From positions 1 to 24,074 of IMG/VR virus record IMGVR_UViG_3300040808_000895: a stretch of DNA of 24,074 nt. One strand, written 5' to 3'. This DNA comes from a virus. Positions 6,994-13,448 of the stretch are shown here, piece by piece. A program made the position numbers and the translations under genes. Position 1 is the stretch's first letter, and each line of letters begins with the position of its first letter. The notes under the pieces were generated by a model. It was given only the letters and a program-made list of their open reading frames with translations, ran no database searches and was not told where the DNA came from.

Positions 6994-8129
6994 TCCTGTG
7001 CCTCTAATATTTTAGTTGTACTGTAACCATTGACTGTAGGTACAATGTGTACAGGTGCTAGATCGTGTCCAACAATTTCTTCTACGGTATAATCACCACC
7101 TTTAACAATTAGATCCGGTTGCAATTCTTTGATAAGCTCGTATGGAGTATCGTTGTCAAATACAATAACTTCGTCTACATACGGTATTAATAATAGTTGT
7201 TCCATACGTGTTTCCACGTCGTTAAACGGTCTTAGAGCGCCTTTTAAACGCTTTACGCTGTCATCGCTGTTAAGACCTACAATTAACTTATCACCTTGCA
7301 TACGAGCTTCTTTTAGCAAGGTAAGATGTCCTTTATGTAATATATCAAAGCATCCATTTGTAAATACGACCTTTTTCTTTAGATCGTTTTCTGTTAAAAT
7401 GTATGTGCCTACGTGCTTAACACTTTCAGTTGATCCTTGTACTGCAAGTGTAATTGCGCTTTCGTAATCATATTTTTTAGTAAGTGCATAAACAAATGTT
7501 GCTAAGAAGCAATCACCTGCACCTGTAACATCTGATACTTCAATACGTTCTACAGGCACGTTATACATAATATCGTCTATATTTCCAACAACATTATCGC
7601 CTGCATTAGTTACGATAAAATTACCCTTCCAATTTGTAAATTCAAAGTCCTTGAACTCTTTGTGGTTAGGTTTTACAAGCCACGCACCTTCGTATTGATC
7701 TGCGTGTTTTTTAGGATCTACAATTACCTTACAGCCAAATGTGTTTAGATATTTTATAATTTCTAATGACTTGTCTAGCACACCTTTGTTGTAATCACTT
7801 AGTATAACATATGTGTATTCGCTAAAATCTTTCTTTAGGATATTCTCTAATACAAGTTCACTGTTTGCAATAACATCGTCGTCTATACGTGTAATATAAT
7901 GTCCATCGCATAGTACTCTTGTTTTAATACTTTTAGGATAGTCATAATCAAATAGGTCTACATCAACACCTAGACTTTCTAAGTTTTTGTAAACTAATCC
8001 TGCACCACCCTGTGTTTCTATAATGTGTTCTTGTGTAACTACAGGTACAGGAGCCTCCGGACTCAAACGTGTGCTTGTTCCGTAGATATATCTGTCAATT
8101 ATTATGTCACCGATTATAAGAACTTTCAT
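6990..8129 (-). CDS. hldE: Bifunctional heptose-7-phosphate kinase / heptose-1-phosphate nucleotidyltransferase
   Basis: A 379-aa two-domain protein counted from the ATG at 8129, which directly begins the conserved MKVLIIGDIIIDRYIYG; a TTG five codons earlier is in frame. The first domain (1 to about 245) is a PfkB/ribokinase-type kinase with T-R-L-S-P-E-A-P-V-P (19-28), a Gly-rich Q-G-G-A-G and the catalytic T-G-A-G-D (202-206). The second domain (about 250-379) is a cytidylyltransferase-fold enzyme with FTNGCFDILHKGH; the H-x-G-H motif is at 265-268 and V-K-G-G-D-Y follows. This order is that of HldE (RfaE), which phosphorylates heptose 7-phosphate at C1 and later adds AMP. At 379 aa it is about 100 residues shorter than E. 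coli HldE, mainly in the kinase domain. No clear Shine-Dalgarno sequence is visible. Confidence 0.88.
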   Translation of the reverse strand: MKVLIIGDIIIDRYIYGTSTRLSPEAPVPVVTQEHIIETQGGAGLVYKNLESLGVDVDLFDYDYPKSIKTRVLCDGHYITRIDDDVIANSELVLENILKKDFSEYTYVILSDYNKGVLDKSLEIIKYLNTFGCKVIVDPKKHADQYEGAWLVKPNHKEFKDFEFTNWKGNFIVTNAGDNVVGNIDDIMYNVPVERIEVSDVTGAGDCFLATFVYALTKKYDYESAITLAVQGSTESVKHVGTYILTENDLKKKVVFTNGCFDILHKGHLTLLKEARMQGDKLIVGLNSDDSVKRLKGALRPFNDVETRMEQLLLIPYVDEVIVFDNDTPYELIKELQPDLIVKGGDYTVEEIVGHDLAPVHIVPTVNGYSTTKILEAQE

Positions 8130-8156
8130 ATTACTACTATACAATCTTTTACCGGA

Positions 8157-8591
8157 TTAGTCAAGTAAATCTATTACTTCAAATACAGTTTTTAATTTAG
8201 AAAGATTGACCTTTTTTGTAAGAGTGTTTTGCAAACCAAAATGTAACGGCTTGGGCCAATGCCCGAAACTAACCCAAGCATAACCGTCGTGTTCGTTATT
8301 AAGTGCAGGCAAAAATTCATTGTTTACTACACACAAATACGTATGAAAATGAAACTTAGTGTCGTTAGATACAAATGTTTCTAACGGAATAGTTTTTTTA
8401 ATTTTTATTGTTCCTATCTCTTCAAATATTTCACGTTTTAAGCCTTCCCAAGGAGTTTCTTCTCCTTCGTTAGTGCCGCCAACAAGCCCCCAAACTTTTT
8501 TGTTTTTGCCGTTAACTCTATGTAAAAACAAAAAACGTTTAGTATCGAGAGAATATAGTAGTGCTCCACTACAAATAATTTGCTTGCTCAT
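8157..8591 (-). CDS. Nudix hydrolase
   Basis: A 144-aa protein with a complete Nudix box: G39, E45 and R53-E-I-F-E-E-I-G60 fit G-x5-E-x7-R-E-U-x-E-E-x-G-U exactly. The surrounding fold (SGALLYSLDTKRFLFLHR at the start) fits a small NTP or nucleotide-sugar pyrophosphohydrolase. It starts 13 bases after the gp15 stop and precedes hldE, so it probably belongs to the same transcript. It might clean up nucleotides or NDP-sugars made by the operon; the substrate cannot be read from the sequence. A TATAAT-like hexamer on the minus strand at 8604-8599 lies just before the start, but no -35 box is visible. Confidence 0.85.
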   Translation of the reverse strand: MSKQIICSGALLYSLDTKRFLFLHRVNGKNKKVWGLVGGTNEGEETPWEGLKREIFEEIGTIKIKKTIPLETFVSNDTKFHFHTYLCVVNNEFLPALNNEHDGYAWVSFGHWPKPLHFGLQNTLTKKVNLSKLKTVFEVIDLLD

Positions 8592-8604
8592 ACTAGTAAT
8601 TATA

Positions 8605-10035
8605 TTAGAAATTTAAACGCCAGGTGCCGTTTGGATACTCGCCTTCGAAAGAAAGCAACCAATCATTACCATCAAATTTATATTGTACACCAGTGGTTAA
8701 ATTTGTAGTATAAACAGTTCCATAAACACTTAGGTCAACGTCTGCGTCAAATACAATAGTCCACTTTGATCCATCCCATTCAATTATGTCATTAGCGTTT
8801 GCTACAAAATCACTATTGTCTAGATTCTTCCAAGCATCTGCACCATCTTTATTTGCAGAATTTCCTATATCACCTAAAATAAGTATTCTTGGATTACCAG
8901 ACAATTGAAGATCATTCGGATTAGTTTTTAGAGGATCTATGATATAGTCAATTTTATTCCTTGTCCCAGCTTCGCTTGATATTGAAGTGTCTGTAGGAAT
9001 TGTATCTTCGTCCCAAATGACTGTTGCTTCTGTTTCATCCAACGGATTAATTGCTAATGCTCCTATGACATCAAAGGGCATATCTGCTCTGGTTAGTCTA
9101 ACTTGTGTAATTCCGTCTTGGAATTTTTGAGGAAATGCAAGCAAAAACTCTGGCCAAGATTTGCCGCCTACATTGCCTTTGTCGATTAATTTAATTGTAG
9201 TGTTAAGAACAAGTAGTCCTGTGTTTTGGTAACTAGTTGGCGCAACAGTAAGCCTAGTTTGAGTATTTTCCCAGTATGCTTCTGTTTTTCCTCTTTGTAA
9301 GTCGCCATTTTCGTCGATATAAATCTTTGTACTAATTTCAGCTGCATCGTCGATATCGTCAATTTCACTACCTTGGAATACTCTACTAATAACGTCAGTA
9401 ACAATGCCCAAACGCTTTACTTTAGTGGGCGGACTAATATAAATCGGTGTTGTAAAAGTTAATGAACCTACATCAATTTCTGATTCAGTTCCTGTAGGAA
9501 TACTTCTTGAACTCCACGAGATATTATCTAAGTTAACAACACTTAAACTAGTCCAGTCAAGATAATTATCAGTAGTTTGTATTTCTAAACTTGGATTAAA
9601 CAACATTAAAACTTGTTCCATAATTTGTAACTTTTGTTCTGTATTTGTAGTCCAAATGTCAACATTTACTGATAAAGTATATGGTGTAGGCATTAATCTT
9701 TCAACTGTATAGTTTTTACCTTCTTTGTTTAGATACTCATTATTATTTTCGTCGAACGCTCTTTCTCTAATGTGTGCTTTACTTACATAACTAGAATCAC
9801 TAGTTCTGCTTCTATCCATTTCAAGGCCAGTAACGTAAATTCCCATTCTAGGAGCACTTGGAATTTTATTTTCTGAATTATCTCTTAAAATACTTCCTAC
9901 TTGTCTTGTAATATCTCCATACATTACAGGAATTGTTGTAAGATTGCCTTTACCGTCTTTGTAACTAAAGCCACTCATCATCCTAATCAACTGTGTAAGA
10001 TAACGTCTTATTTGTCCGTCATAAAAATGTTGCAT
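8605..10035 (-). CDS. 15: gp15-like tail sheath stabiliser / tail completion protein
   Basis: A 476-aa protein. The N-terminal domain matches T4 gp15 in pattern: F-Y-D-G-Q-I-R-R-Y at 4-12, then I-P-V-x-Y-G, then MPTPYTLSVNVDIWTTNTEQ, a polar Gln-Ile-x-Glu-Gln helix with LMLFNPSL, and a late P-I-Y-I-S-P-P segment. T4 gp15 (272 aa) forms the hexameric ring that caps the sheath and joins it to the neck. The protein here is about 200 residues longer. The extra C-terminal part ends in short modules of the type W-D-G-S-K-W and Y-K-F-D-G-N-D-W (about 420-459). The start overlaps the gp14 stop codon (TAATG). Unlike T4, gp15 lies on the strand opposite to gp13. Confidence 0.8.
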   Translation of the reverse strand: MQHFYDGQIRRYLTQLIRMMSGFSYKDGKGNLTTIPVMYGDITRQVGSILRDNSENKIPSAPRMGIYVTGLEMDRSRTSDSSYVSKAHIRERAFDENNNEYLNKEGKNYTVERLMPTPYTLSVNVDIWTTNTEQKLQIMEQVLMLFNPSLEIQTTDNYLDWTSLSVVNLDNISWSSRSIPTGTESEIDVGSLTFTTPIYISPPTKVKRLGIVTDVISRVFQGSEIDDIDDAAEISTKIYIDENGDLQRGKTEAYWENTQTRLTVAPTSYQNTGLLVLNTTIKLIDKGNVGGKSWPEFLLAFPQKFQDGITQVRLTRADMPFDVIGALAINPLDETEATVIWDEDTIPTDTSISSEAGTRNKIDYIIDPLKTNPNDLQLSGNPRILILGDIGNSANKDGADAWKNLDNSDFVANANDIIEWDGSKWTIVFDADVDLSVYGTVYTTNLTTGVQYKFDGNDWLLSFEGEYPNGTWRLNF

Positions 10036-11408
10036 TATAAGTCTGCCTTAGGTCTAAGCACAGTACTGAGGCTCTGTCTTTGTGCTTCTCTGTTGTTATA
10101 AATTATTACTTCCCATTGACCTGTATATTTGACAGAGGATTGTACTCCGTTGACCACAGGTAAATTAACAACAGCCTTGCCATTACCGTTGTCTGTTATT
10201 AAATCTGGATAGTCTGCTATTACAAAACCATCTTCAACAACTTTGTACTTAAGAACAAGATACAATCCTGTAATAGGGTAATTAATGTCTGTGCTGAATG
10301 AAGTATCACCTTCATAAAGATTTTTAAAATCACTAATAACTTTGTCGTTATAAGTAAATTGTGTATTATTAATAAACGAAGTTTTCTGAGTCATTCTATC
10401 ATTACTATTTGTCATTGTCATACGCACAGCGTCTTGTACTTTGACCCACCTAGTACCGTCATATCTAAACATACGTTTTGGTAAAAAGTCTGTACGTAAA
10501 AAGTAGTCTCCTGGATTAGCGCCAATTGGAAATTGAATTCCGTGACCAAATGATTCTCCATTTGGTGCGCCGTCATCTCCTAATAAGTATCCGTCATACC
10601 CCGGTTTAGGAGGATGAGTGGTAACTGTTTCTCCGCCTACTTTTTCTACTTCGACATTGCCTTCAGTATCTGTATTGAGAGTATAATAGTGTCCTATATC
10701 ATATCCGCTTTTACCAGCATCTACTTCTGCTTGTTCTAACACTGCATTATTAATTTGCATTTCTTTTTCGTAAGTAGAAAGCATATTTCTAAGAGTATCA
10801 CCGTTATCATTATCTGCGTCAGCAGGTAAATCAAGAATTTCTTTAAATTCTTGCGAGTCAACTATTTGTTTTAGTTTAAGTCTATATAAATGAGGATACC
10901 ACGTAGGACTAAATCCTTCGCTTGCACGATTCACATCTTCTACAACATAAAAGCGTTTTAATGCTAATTTATAATCGTTAAGTGCGTATTCGTCTTTTTG
11001 GTGTGGAAGTTCAAGGACATCACCGCTCATAATTTTTCTACCAAGAGTTTTTACACTACTATTGATAGGAATAGTCATAAACAACGTGTCGTTATCTAAA
11101 AACATACCAAATTGTGAAAGATTAAAGTCTACATCTTGCACATTATAAATGCCACGCATTGTATAGATATTAGGATCGTATTTTCTATCTCTGTTTTCTA
11201 AAAATAACAAATCTTGAATATTTGTTTCTTTAACAGCGTCATAGCGAGGACGATCAGCTGTAGCATCTACCTCATCTGGATTTTCTGGGCCTAGGTACTT
11301 GTGAACATTGATGTCAGTGCCACCAATAGTAAACATTTCTGTGATCTGTCGATCTAAAAATGTGTAGTCCTTACCCTTTTCTGGTTTGTATAAACTTAAT
11401 CTTGGCAT
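10035..11408 (-). CDS. 14: gp14-like neck protein
   Basis: A 457-aa protein counted from the ATG at 11408; an ATG two codons upstream at 11414 lies inside the late promoter and would not be transcribed if T4 spacing holds. Segments such as NIQDLLFLENRDRKYDPN, FGMFLDNDTLFMT and LGRKIMSGDVLELPHQKDEY fit my recollection of gp14 neck proteins of marine T4-like phages. T4 gp14 (256 aa) helps form the collar that joins head and tail. The protein here is about 200 residues longer. It contains G-D-Y-F-L-R-T-D followed by F-R-Y-D-G-T-R-W (about 300-320), a module also seen in gp15 and gp18. It is followed by gp15 with a one-base overlap, and appears to be transcribed from a late promoter five bases before its ATG, giving a leaderless message. 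Confidence 0.75.
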   Translation of the reverse strand: MPRLSLYKPEKGKDYTFLDRQITEMFTIGGTDINVHKYLGPENPDEVDATADRPRYDAVKETNIQDLLFLENRDRKYDPNIYTMRGIYNVQDVDFNLSQFGMFLDNDTLFMTIPINSSVKTLGRKIMSGDVLELPHQKDEYALNDYKLALKRFYVVEDVNRASEGFSPTWYPHLYRLKLKQIVDSQEFKEILDLPADADNDNGDTLRNMLSTYEKEMQINNAVLEQAEVDAGKSGYDIGHYYTLNTDTEGNVEVEKVGGETVTTHPPKPGYDGYLLGDDGAPNGESFGHGIQFPIGANPGDYFLRTDFLPKRMFRYDGTRWVKVQDAVRMTMTNSNDRMTQKTSFINNTQFTYNDKVISDFKNLYEGDTSFSTDINYPITGLYLVLKYKVVEDGFVIADYPDLITDNGNGKAVVNLPVVNGVQSSVKYTGQWEVIIYNNREAQRQSLSTVLRPKADL

Positions 11409-11413
11409 ATACA

Positions 11414-11421
11414 TATTTATT
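11414..11421 (-). promoter_or_regulatory. T4-type late promoter (AATAAATA) for gp14-gp15 and the downstream operon
   Basis: On the minus strand TAAATA (11419-11414) is followed by five bases and the gp14 ATG at 11408. By T4 spacing initiation falls on the A of that ATG. It is the mirror partner of the plus-strand promoter at 11423-11430, with one base between the two octamers. No terminator is visible between gp15 and the sugar operon, so this promoter may also supply the heptose genes. Confidence 0.65.
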
Positions 11422-11422
11422 C

Positions 11423-11430
11423 GATAAATA
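11423..11430 (+). promoter_or_regulatory. T4-type late promoter (GATAAATA) for gp13
   Basis: GATAAATA with predicted initiation near 11436, leaving a 13-base leader that holds the Shine-Dalgarno sequence AGAGGA before the ATG at 11449. It is divergent from, and nearly overlapping with, the gp14 promoter, so one late RNA polymerase would be expected to block the other. Confidence 0.7.
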
Positions 11431-11448
11431 CTTTACAGAGGAATTCAT

Positions 11449-12204
11449 ATGTCATTAGCTACACAGAAACAAGAAATATTTGATTACGTAAACGCAATGC
11501 TCGGTGGAGGTATGATTGATGTTGAGTTAGACCCAGTTCATTACGAAACTGCTCTAGCAAAAGCATTATCTCGCTTCAGACAAAGGAGCGATAATGCAGT
11601 AGAAGAATCATATATGTTTATGCCCACAGTACTTGATCAAAATACTTACACATTGCCAAAAGAAGTGGTAGAAGTTCGTCAAATCTTTAGACGTTCGATT
11701 GGCTCGCGTAGTGGCGGCGGCGATGGCGGGACATTGTTTGAGCCGTTTAATATGGCATATACAAATACCTATATGATGGCAAGTAGTAATTTAGGTGGTT
11801 TAGCAACATATGATTTCTTTAGCCAATATCAAGAATTAGTAGGACGTATGTTTGGTTCGTTTATAGAATTTAAATGGAATACTACAAGCAAGCAACTTAC
11901 AATTCTTCAACGCCCGCGAGCAGAAGAAAACCTAATGTTGTACGTTTATAACTATCGTCCTGATAGTGAATTACTATCAGACTATCTAGTGGTACAGTGG
12001 ATTAAAGATTATACACTTGCTAGTTGTAAGTATATGCTAGGCGAAGCACGTTCAAAGTTTGCTACTATTGCTGGACCACAAGGCGGGTCAACTCTTAATG
12101 GAGATGCATTAAAGGCAGAAGCTCAACAAGAGATGGAAAAACTTGAACAAGAAGTTATTCAACAGGTAGCAGGCGGTGTAGGCTACGGCTTTACTATCGG
12201 TTAA
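11449..12204 (+). CDS. 13: gp13-like neck protein
   Basis: A 251-aa protein with AGAGGA upstream of the ATG. The order of features matches gp13 neck proteins of marine T4-like phages: an N-terminal helix of the type Q-E-I-F-D-Y-V-N-A-M-L-G-G-G, E-L-D-P-x-H-Y-E-T-A-L-x-K-A-L, YMFMPTVLDQNTYTLP, a Gly/Ser-rich loop, then YNYRPDSELLSDYLVVQWIK and a C-terminal helix rich in Glu and Gln. T4 gp13 and gp14 together close the head after packaging and make the tail-docking site. In T4 genes 13, 14 and 15 run consecutively on one strand; here 13 stands alone on the plus strand, divergent from 14-15. The gene is not followed by an obvious terminator. Confidence 0.8.
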   Translation: MSLATQKQEIFDYVNAMLGGGMIDVELDPVHYETALAKALSRFRQRSDNAVEESYMFMPTVLDQNTYTLPKEVVEVRQIFRRSIGSRSGGGDGGTLFEPFNMAYTNTYMMASSNLGGLATYDFFSQYQELVGRMFGSFIEFKWNTTSKQLTILQRPRAEENLMLYVYNYRPDSELLSDYLVVQWIKDYTLASCKYMLGEARSKFATIAGPQGGSTLNGDALKAEAQQEMEKLEQEVIQQVAGGVGYGFTIG

Positions 12205-12224
12205 TGTTAACGCTATAATCTAAA

Positions 12225-12244
12225 CATACTGTAAATACAGTATG
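12225..12244. promoter_or_regulatory. 20-bp inverted repeat covering a late-type box and a start codon
   Basis: The arms CATACTGTA (12225-12233) and TACAGTATG (12236-12244) are perfectly complementary across a two-base centre (AA). The right arm ends in the ATG of the 74-aa gene, and the centre contains TAAATA (12232-12237). It could be an operator, an RNA hairpin that hides the start codon, or both. Confidence 0.5.
12230..12237 (+). promoter_or_regulatory. Possible late promoter box (TGTAAATA) for the 74-aa gene
   Basis: TAAATA lies four bases before the ATG at 12242, one base closer than in the gp14, tube-like and terminase units. The following bases CAGTATGA are the same as after the HNH gene's box, so TAAATACAGTATGA is shared by the two genes. 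The first two bases (TG) differ from the other boxes, which lowers confidence. Confidence 0.4.
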
Positions 12245-12466
12245 ACATATTTTCAACACAAAGAAGCAAATCGTTTGTACTGGATGGTCAAAGGACAACT
12301 TATCCCAGAATCTTGGCAAGAAAAAGATATTATGGCAACATATGAGTCATATATAAAAAGACTTTGGGGTAATTGTGAGAGAGCTGAATACAGCCTTCTC
12401 GGCTTTGATGCTGCCTGGGCAAGGCGACAAGCCAAAAACAGTAAAAAATACTTGACAAACACATAA
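12242..12466 (+). CDS. Small basic protein of unknown function (74 aa)
   Basis: A 74-aa protein that I do not recognise. It is rich in aromatic residues and in Lys/Arg. The N-terminus (Q-H-K-E-A-N-R-L-Y-W-M) and the middle (E-S-Y-I-K-R-L-W-G-N-C-E-R-A) look like amphipathic helices, and the C-terminus is basic (A-R-R-Q-A-K-N-S-K-K). No ribosome binding site precedes the ATG; the start lies within the right arm of a perfect inverted repeat and four bases after a TAAATA box. The 3' end contains the -35 box of the next gene's promoter. Being real rather than chance is supported by the plausible composition and the tight fit between gp13 and that promoter. An antisense frame (12253-12462) is open too, so this remains moderate. 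Confidence 0.55.
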   Translation: MTYFQHKEANRLYWMVKGQLIPESWQEKDIMATYESYIKRLWGNCERAEYSLLGFDAAWARRQAKNSKKYLTNT

Positions 12467-12480
12467 ATCTTCTATATACT
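12452..12480 (+). promoter_or_regulatory. Host sigma70-type (early) promoter
   Basis: TTGACA (12452-12457), a 17-base spacer and TATACT (12475-12480): a near-perfect sigma70 promoter. It is the only one I can support in the window. Initiation near 12487 would give a 20-base leader with AAAGGA before the kinase ATG at 12507. The inverted repeat ATATACT/AGTATAT (12474-12480 and 12485-12491) spans the -10 box and start point, as a repressor operator would. Confidence 0.8.
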
Positions 12481-12506
12481 ATAGAGTATATTGTAAAGGA
12501 TATTTT

Positions 12507-13067
12507 ATGTTACCTAAGTTATTAGTTGTTGGCCACGGCAGACACGGTAAAGATACAGTCTGTGAAATGTTAGAAGTATATGGGTATAAGTTTCAATCAT
12601 CGTCTAAATTCTGTTCTGAACTCTTTATCTACAATGATCTAAAAGACAAGTACGGATATAAAAATGAGGATGAATGTTATACCGATAGACATAATCATCG
12701 TGCTGAATGGTATGATATGATTCATAATTATTGTAGCAACGATCTGGCAAGACTAGGACGTAATCTATTTGCAGAACACGACATTTATTGTGGTCTACGT
12801 AATAGGCGTGAATTTTTTGCAATGAAAAATGAAGAGCTTTTTGATTATGCTATTTGGGTAGATCGTTCCGATCATTTACCTGCAGAAGATAGTACATCAA
12901 TGAGTATCGAACAATGGATGTGTGATTATACATTAGACAATAATGCATCATTAGATAGATTAGAAAGAAACGTAGAAATCTTAATACGTACTATTTTTAA
13001 AAATCAGGGACTAAGTCTCCCTGCTTCCACGTTACTCCATTCTTTTGAAGAATACGCTGACAGTTAG
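12507..13067 (+). CDS. dNMP-kinase-like P-loop protein
   Basis: A 186-aa protein with AAGGA seven bases before the ATG. The Walker A loop is G9-H-G-R-H-G14-K15-D16-T17, the G-K-D-T variant seen in T4 gp1-type deoxynucleoside monophosphate kinases. A LID-like region follows the strand FDYAIWVDRSDHLP (about 112-125), and D-Y-T-L-D-N-N then precedes the C-terminal helix. Such enzymes raise dNMPs to dNDPs for phage DNA synthesis. The protein is shorter than T4 gp1 (241 aa), so another nucleotide-type kinase is possible. It has its own sigma70-type promoter inside an otherwise late region, which fits early expression. The last 24 codons overlap the 3' end of the convergent HNH gene. Confidence 0.65.
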   Translation: MLPKLLVVGHGRHGKDTVCEMLEVYGYKFQSSSKFCSELFIYNDLKDKYGYKNEDECYTDRHNHRAEWYDMIHNYCSNDLARLGRNLFAEHDIYCGLRNRREFFAMKNEELFDYAIWVDRSDHLPAEDSTSMSIEQWMCDYTLDNNASLDRLERNVEILIRTIFKNQGLSLPASTLLHSFEEYADS

Positions 13068-13332
13068 CACAAATTGTTTTTAAGTTACTAGGACGGCAAT
13101 TATCAAGATTGCCATCTATATGAAATACATTAAACTGTTCTTCGTGTTTGCTATGGTATCCGCACTTCTCACAAGTATCTAGCTTTTCGTAACCACGTTG
13201 CTTCCACTTCGGTATTCCGTGCCCTACACCATTTCGCAAACAAGTTTCACACAGCCTACGATAGTATGTTCTTTTTCCTTTTTTATAGTTTATAGCAGCA
13301 GGACGTTGTCCGCACTTACATAACGGTCTCAT
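12997..13332 (-). CDS. HNH-type zinc-finger protein
   Basis: A 111-aa protein with three pairs of metal-binding cysteines in addition to the HNH core: C5-x-C7, C28-x2-C31, C54-x2-C57 and C88-x2-C91. The core is VFHIDGNLDNCRPSNL with H71 and N78, followed by ICANCQR. In typical HNH nucleases the last motif is C-x2-C-H; here the residue after C91 is Gln, so the final His is missing. A DNA nicking or binding role is likely for the fold; full nuclease activity is uncertain. The ATG lies four bases after a minus-strand GCTAAATA box, with no Shine-Dalgarno sequence between. It is convergent with the kinase gene and overlaps it by 71 bases; the conserved-looking ending K-Q-G-D-L-V-P-D-F suggests that the overlap is genuine. 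Confidence 0.75.
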   Translation of the reverse strand: MRPLCKCGQRPAAINYKKGKRTYYRRLCETCLRNGVGHGIPKWKQRGYEKLDTCEKCGYHSKHEEQFNVFHIDGNLDNCRPSNLKTICANCQRILQKNGVTWKQGDLVPDF

Positions 13333-13336
13333 ACTG

Positions 13337-13344
13337 TATTTAGC
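13337..13344 (-). promoter_or_regulatory. T4-type late promoter (GCTAAATA) for the HNH gene
   Basis: On the minus strand GCTAAATA (13344-13337) is followed by CAGT and the ATG at 13332. The four-base spacing predicts initiation within one base of the start codon. AGGTGAG lies upstream of the promoter and would not be in the transcript. Confidence 0.55.
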
Positions 13345-13399
13345 TCACCTTTTTGACCCCTTTTTCAGGGTGTTTAACGCACCGTTTTTATTACAAGCT

Positions 13400-13407
13400 G
13401 CTAAATA
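13400..13407 (+). promoter_or_regulatory. T4-type late promoter (GCTAAATA) for the sheath gene
   Basis: GCTAAATA with predicted initiation near 13413, giving a 36-base leader with AGGAGA (13437-13442) before the sheath ATG at 13449. The 12 bases TAACAGGAGAAC of this leader are repeated exactly in front of the tube gene. Confidence 0.7.
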
Positions 13408-13448
13408 CAAGTAGCAAAACTACGATTCGTAATAACAGGAGAACGATA

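Noticed and set aside
8599-8604. TATAAT on the minus strand just before the Nudix gene
   Set aside because: No -35 box at the right distance, since that stretch codes for the gp15 C-terminus. It is kept only as an alternative in the operon finding.
12214-12219. TATAAT before the 74-aa gene as a sigma70 promoter
   Set aside because: No acceptable -35 hexamer at 16-18 bases; only a weak TTACTA is present.
12253-12462. Minus-strand open frame opposite the 74-aa gene
   Set aside because: Neither a promoter nor a ribosome binding site is seen for it, while the plus-strand frame begins at a late-type box. The choice is not certain, which lowers the confidence of the 74-aa call.
13369-13390. Small hairpin GGTG/CACC followed by a T-run before the sheath promoter
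   Set aside because: Only a 4-bp stem; too weak to call a terminator, though the T-run is suggestive.
13353-13448. Upstream in-frame start for the sheath gene
   Set aside because: It precedes the late promoter and lacks a ribosome binding site; the conserved sheath N-terminus begins at 13449 behind AGGAGA.
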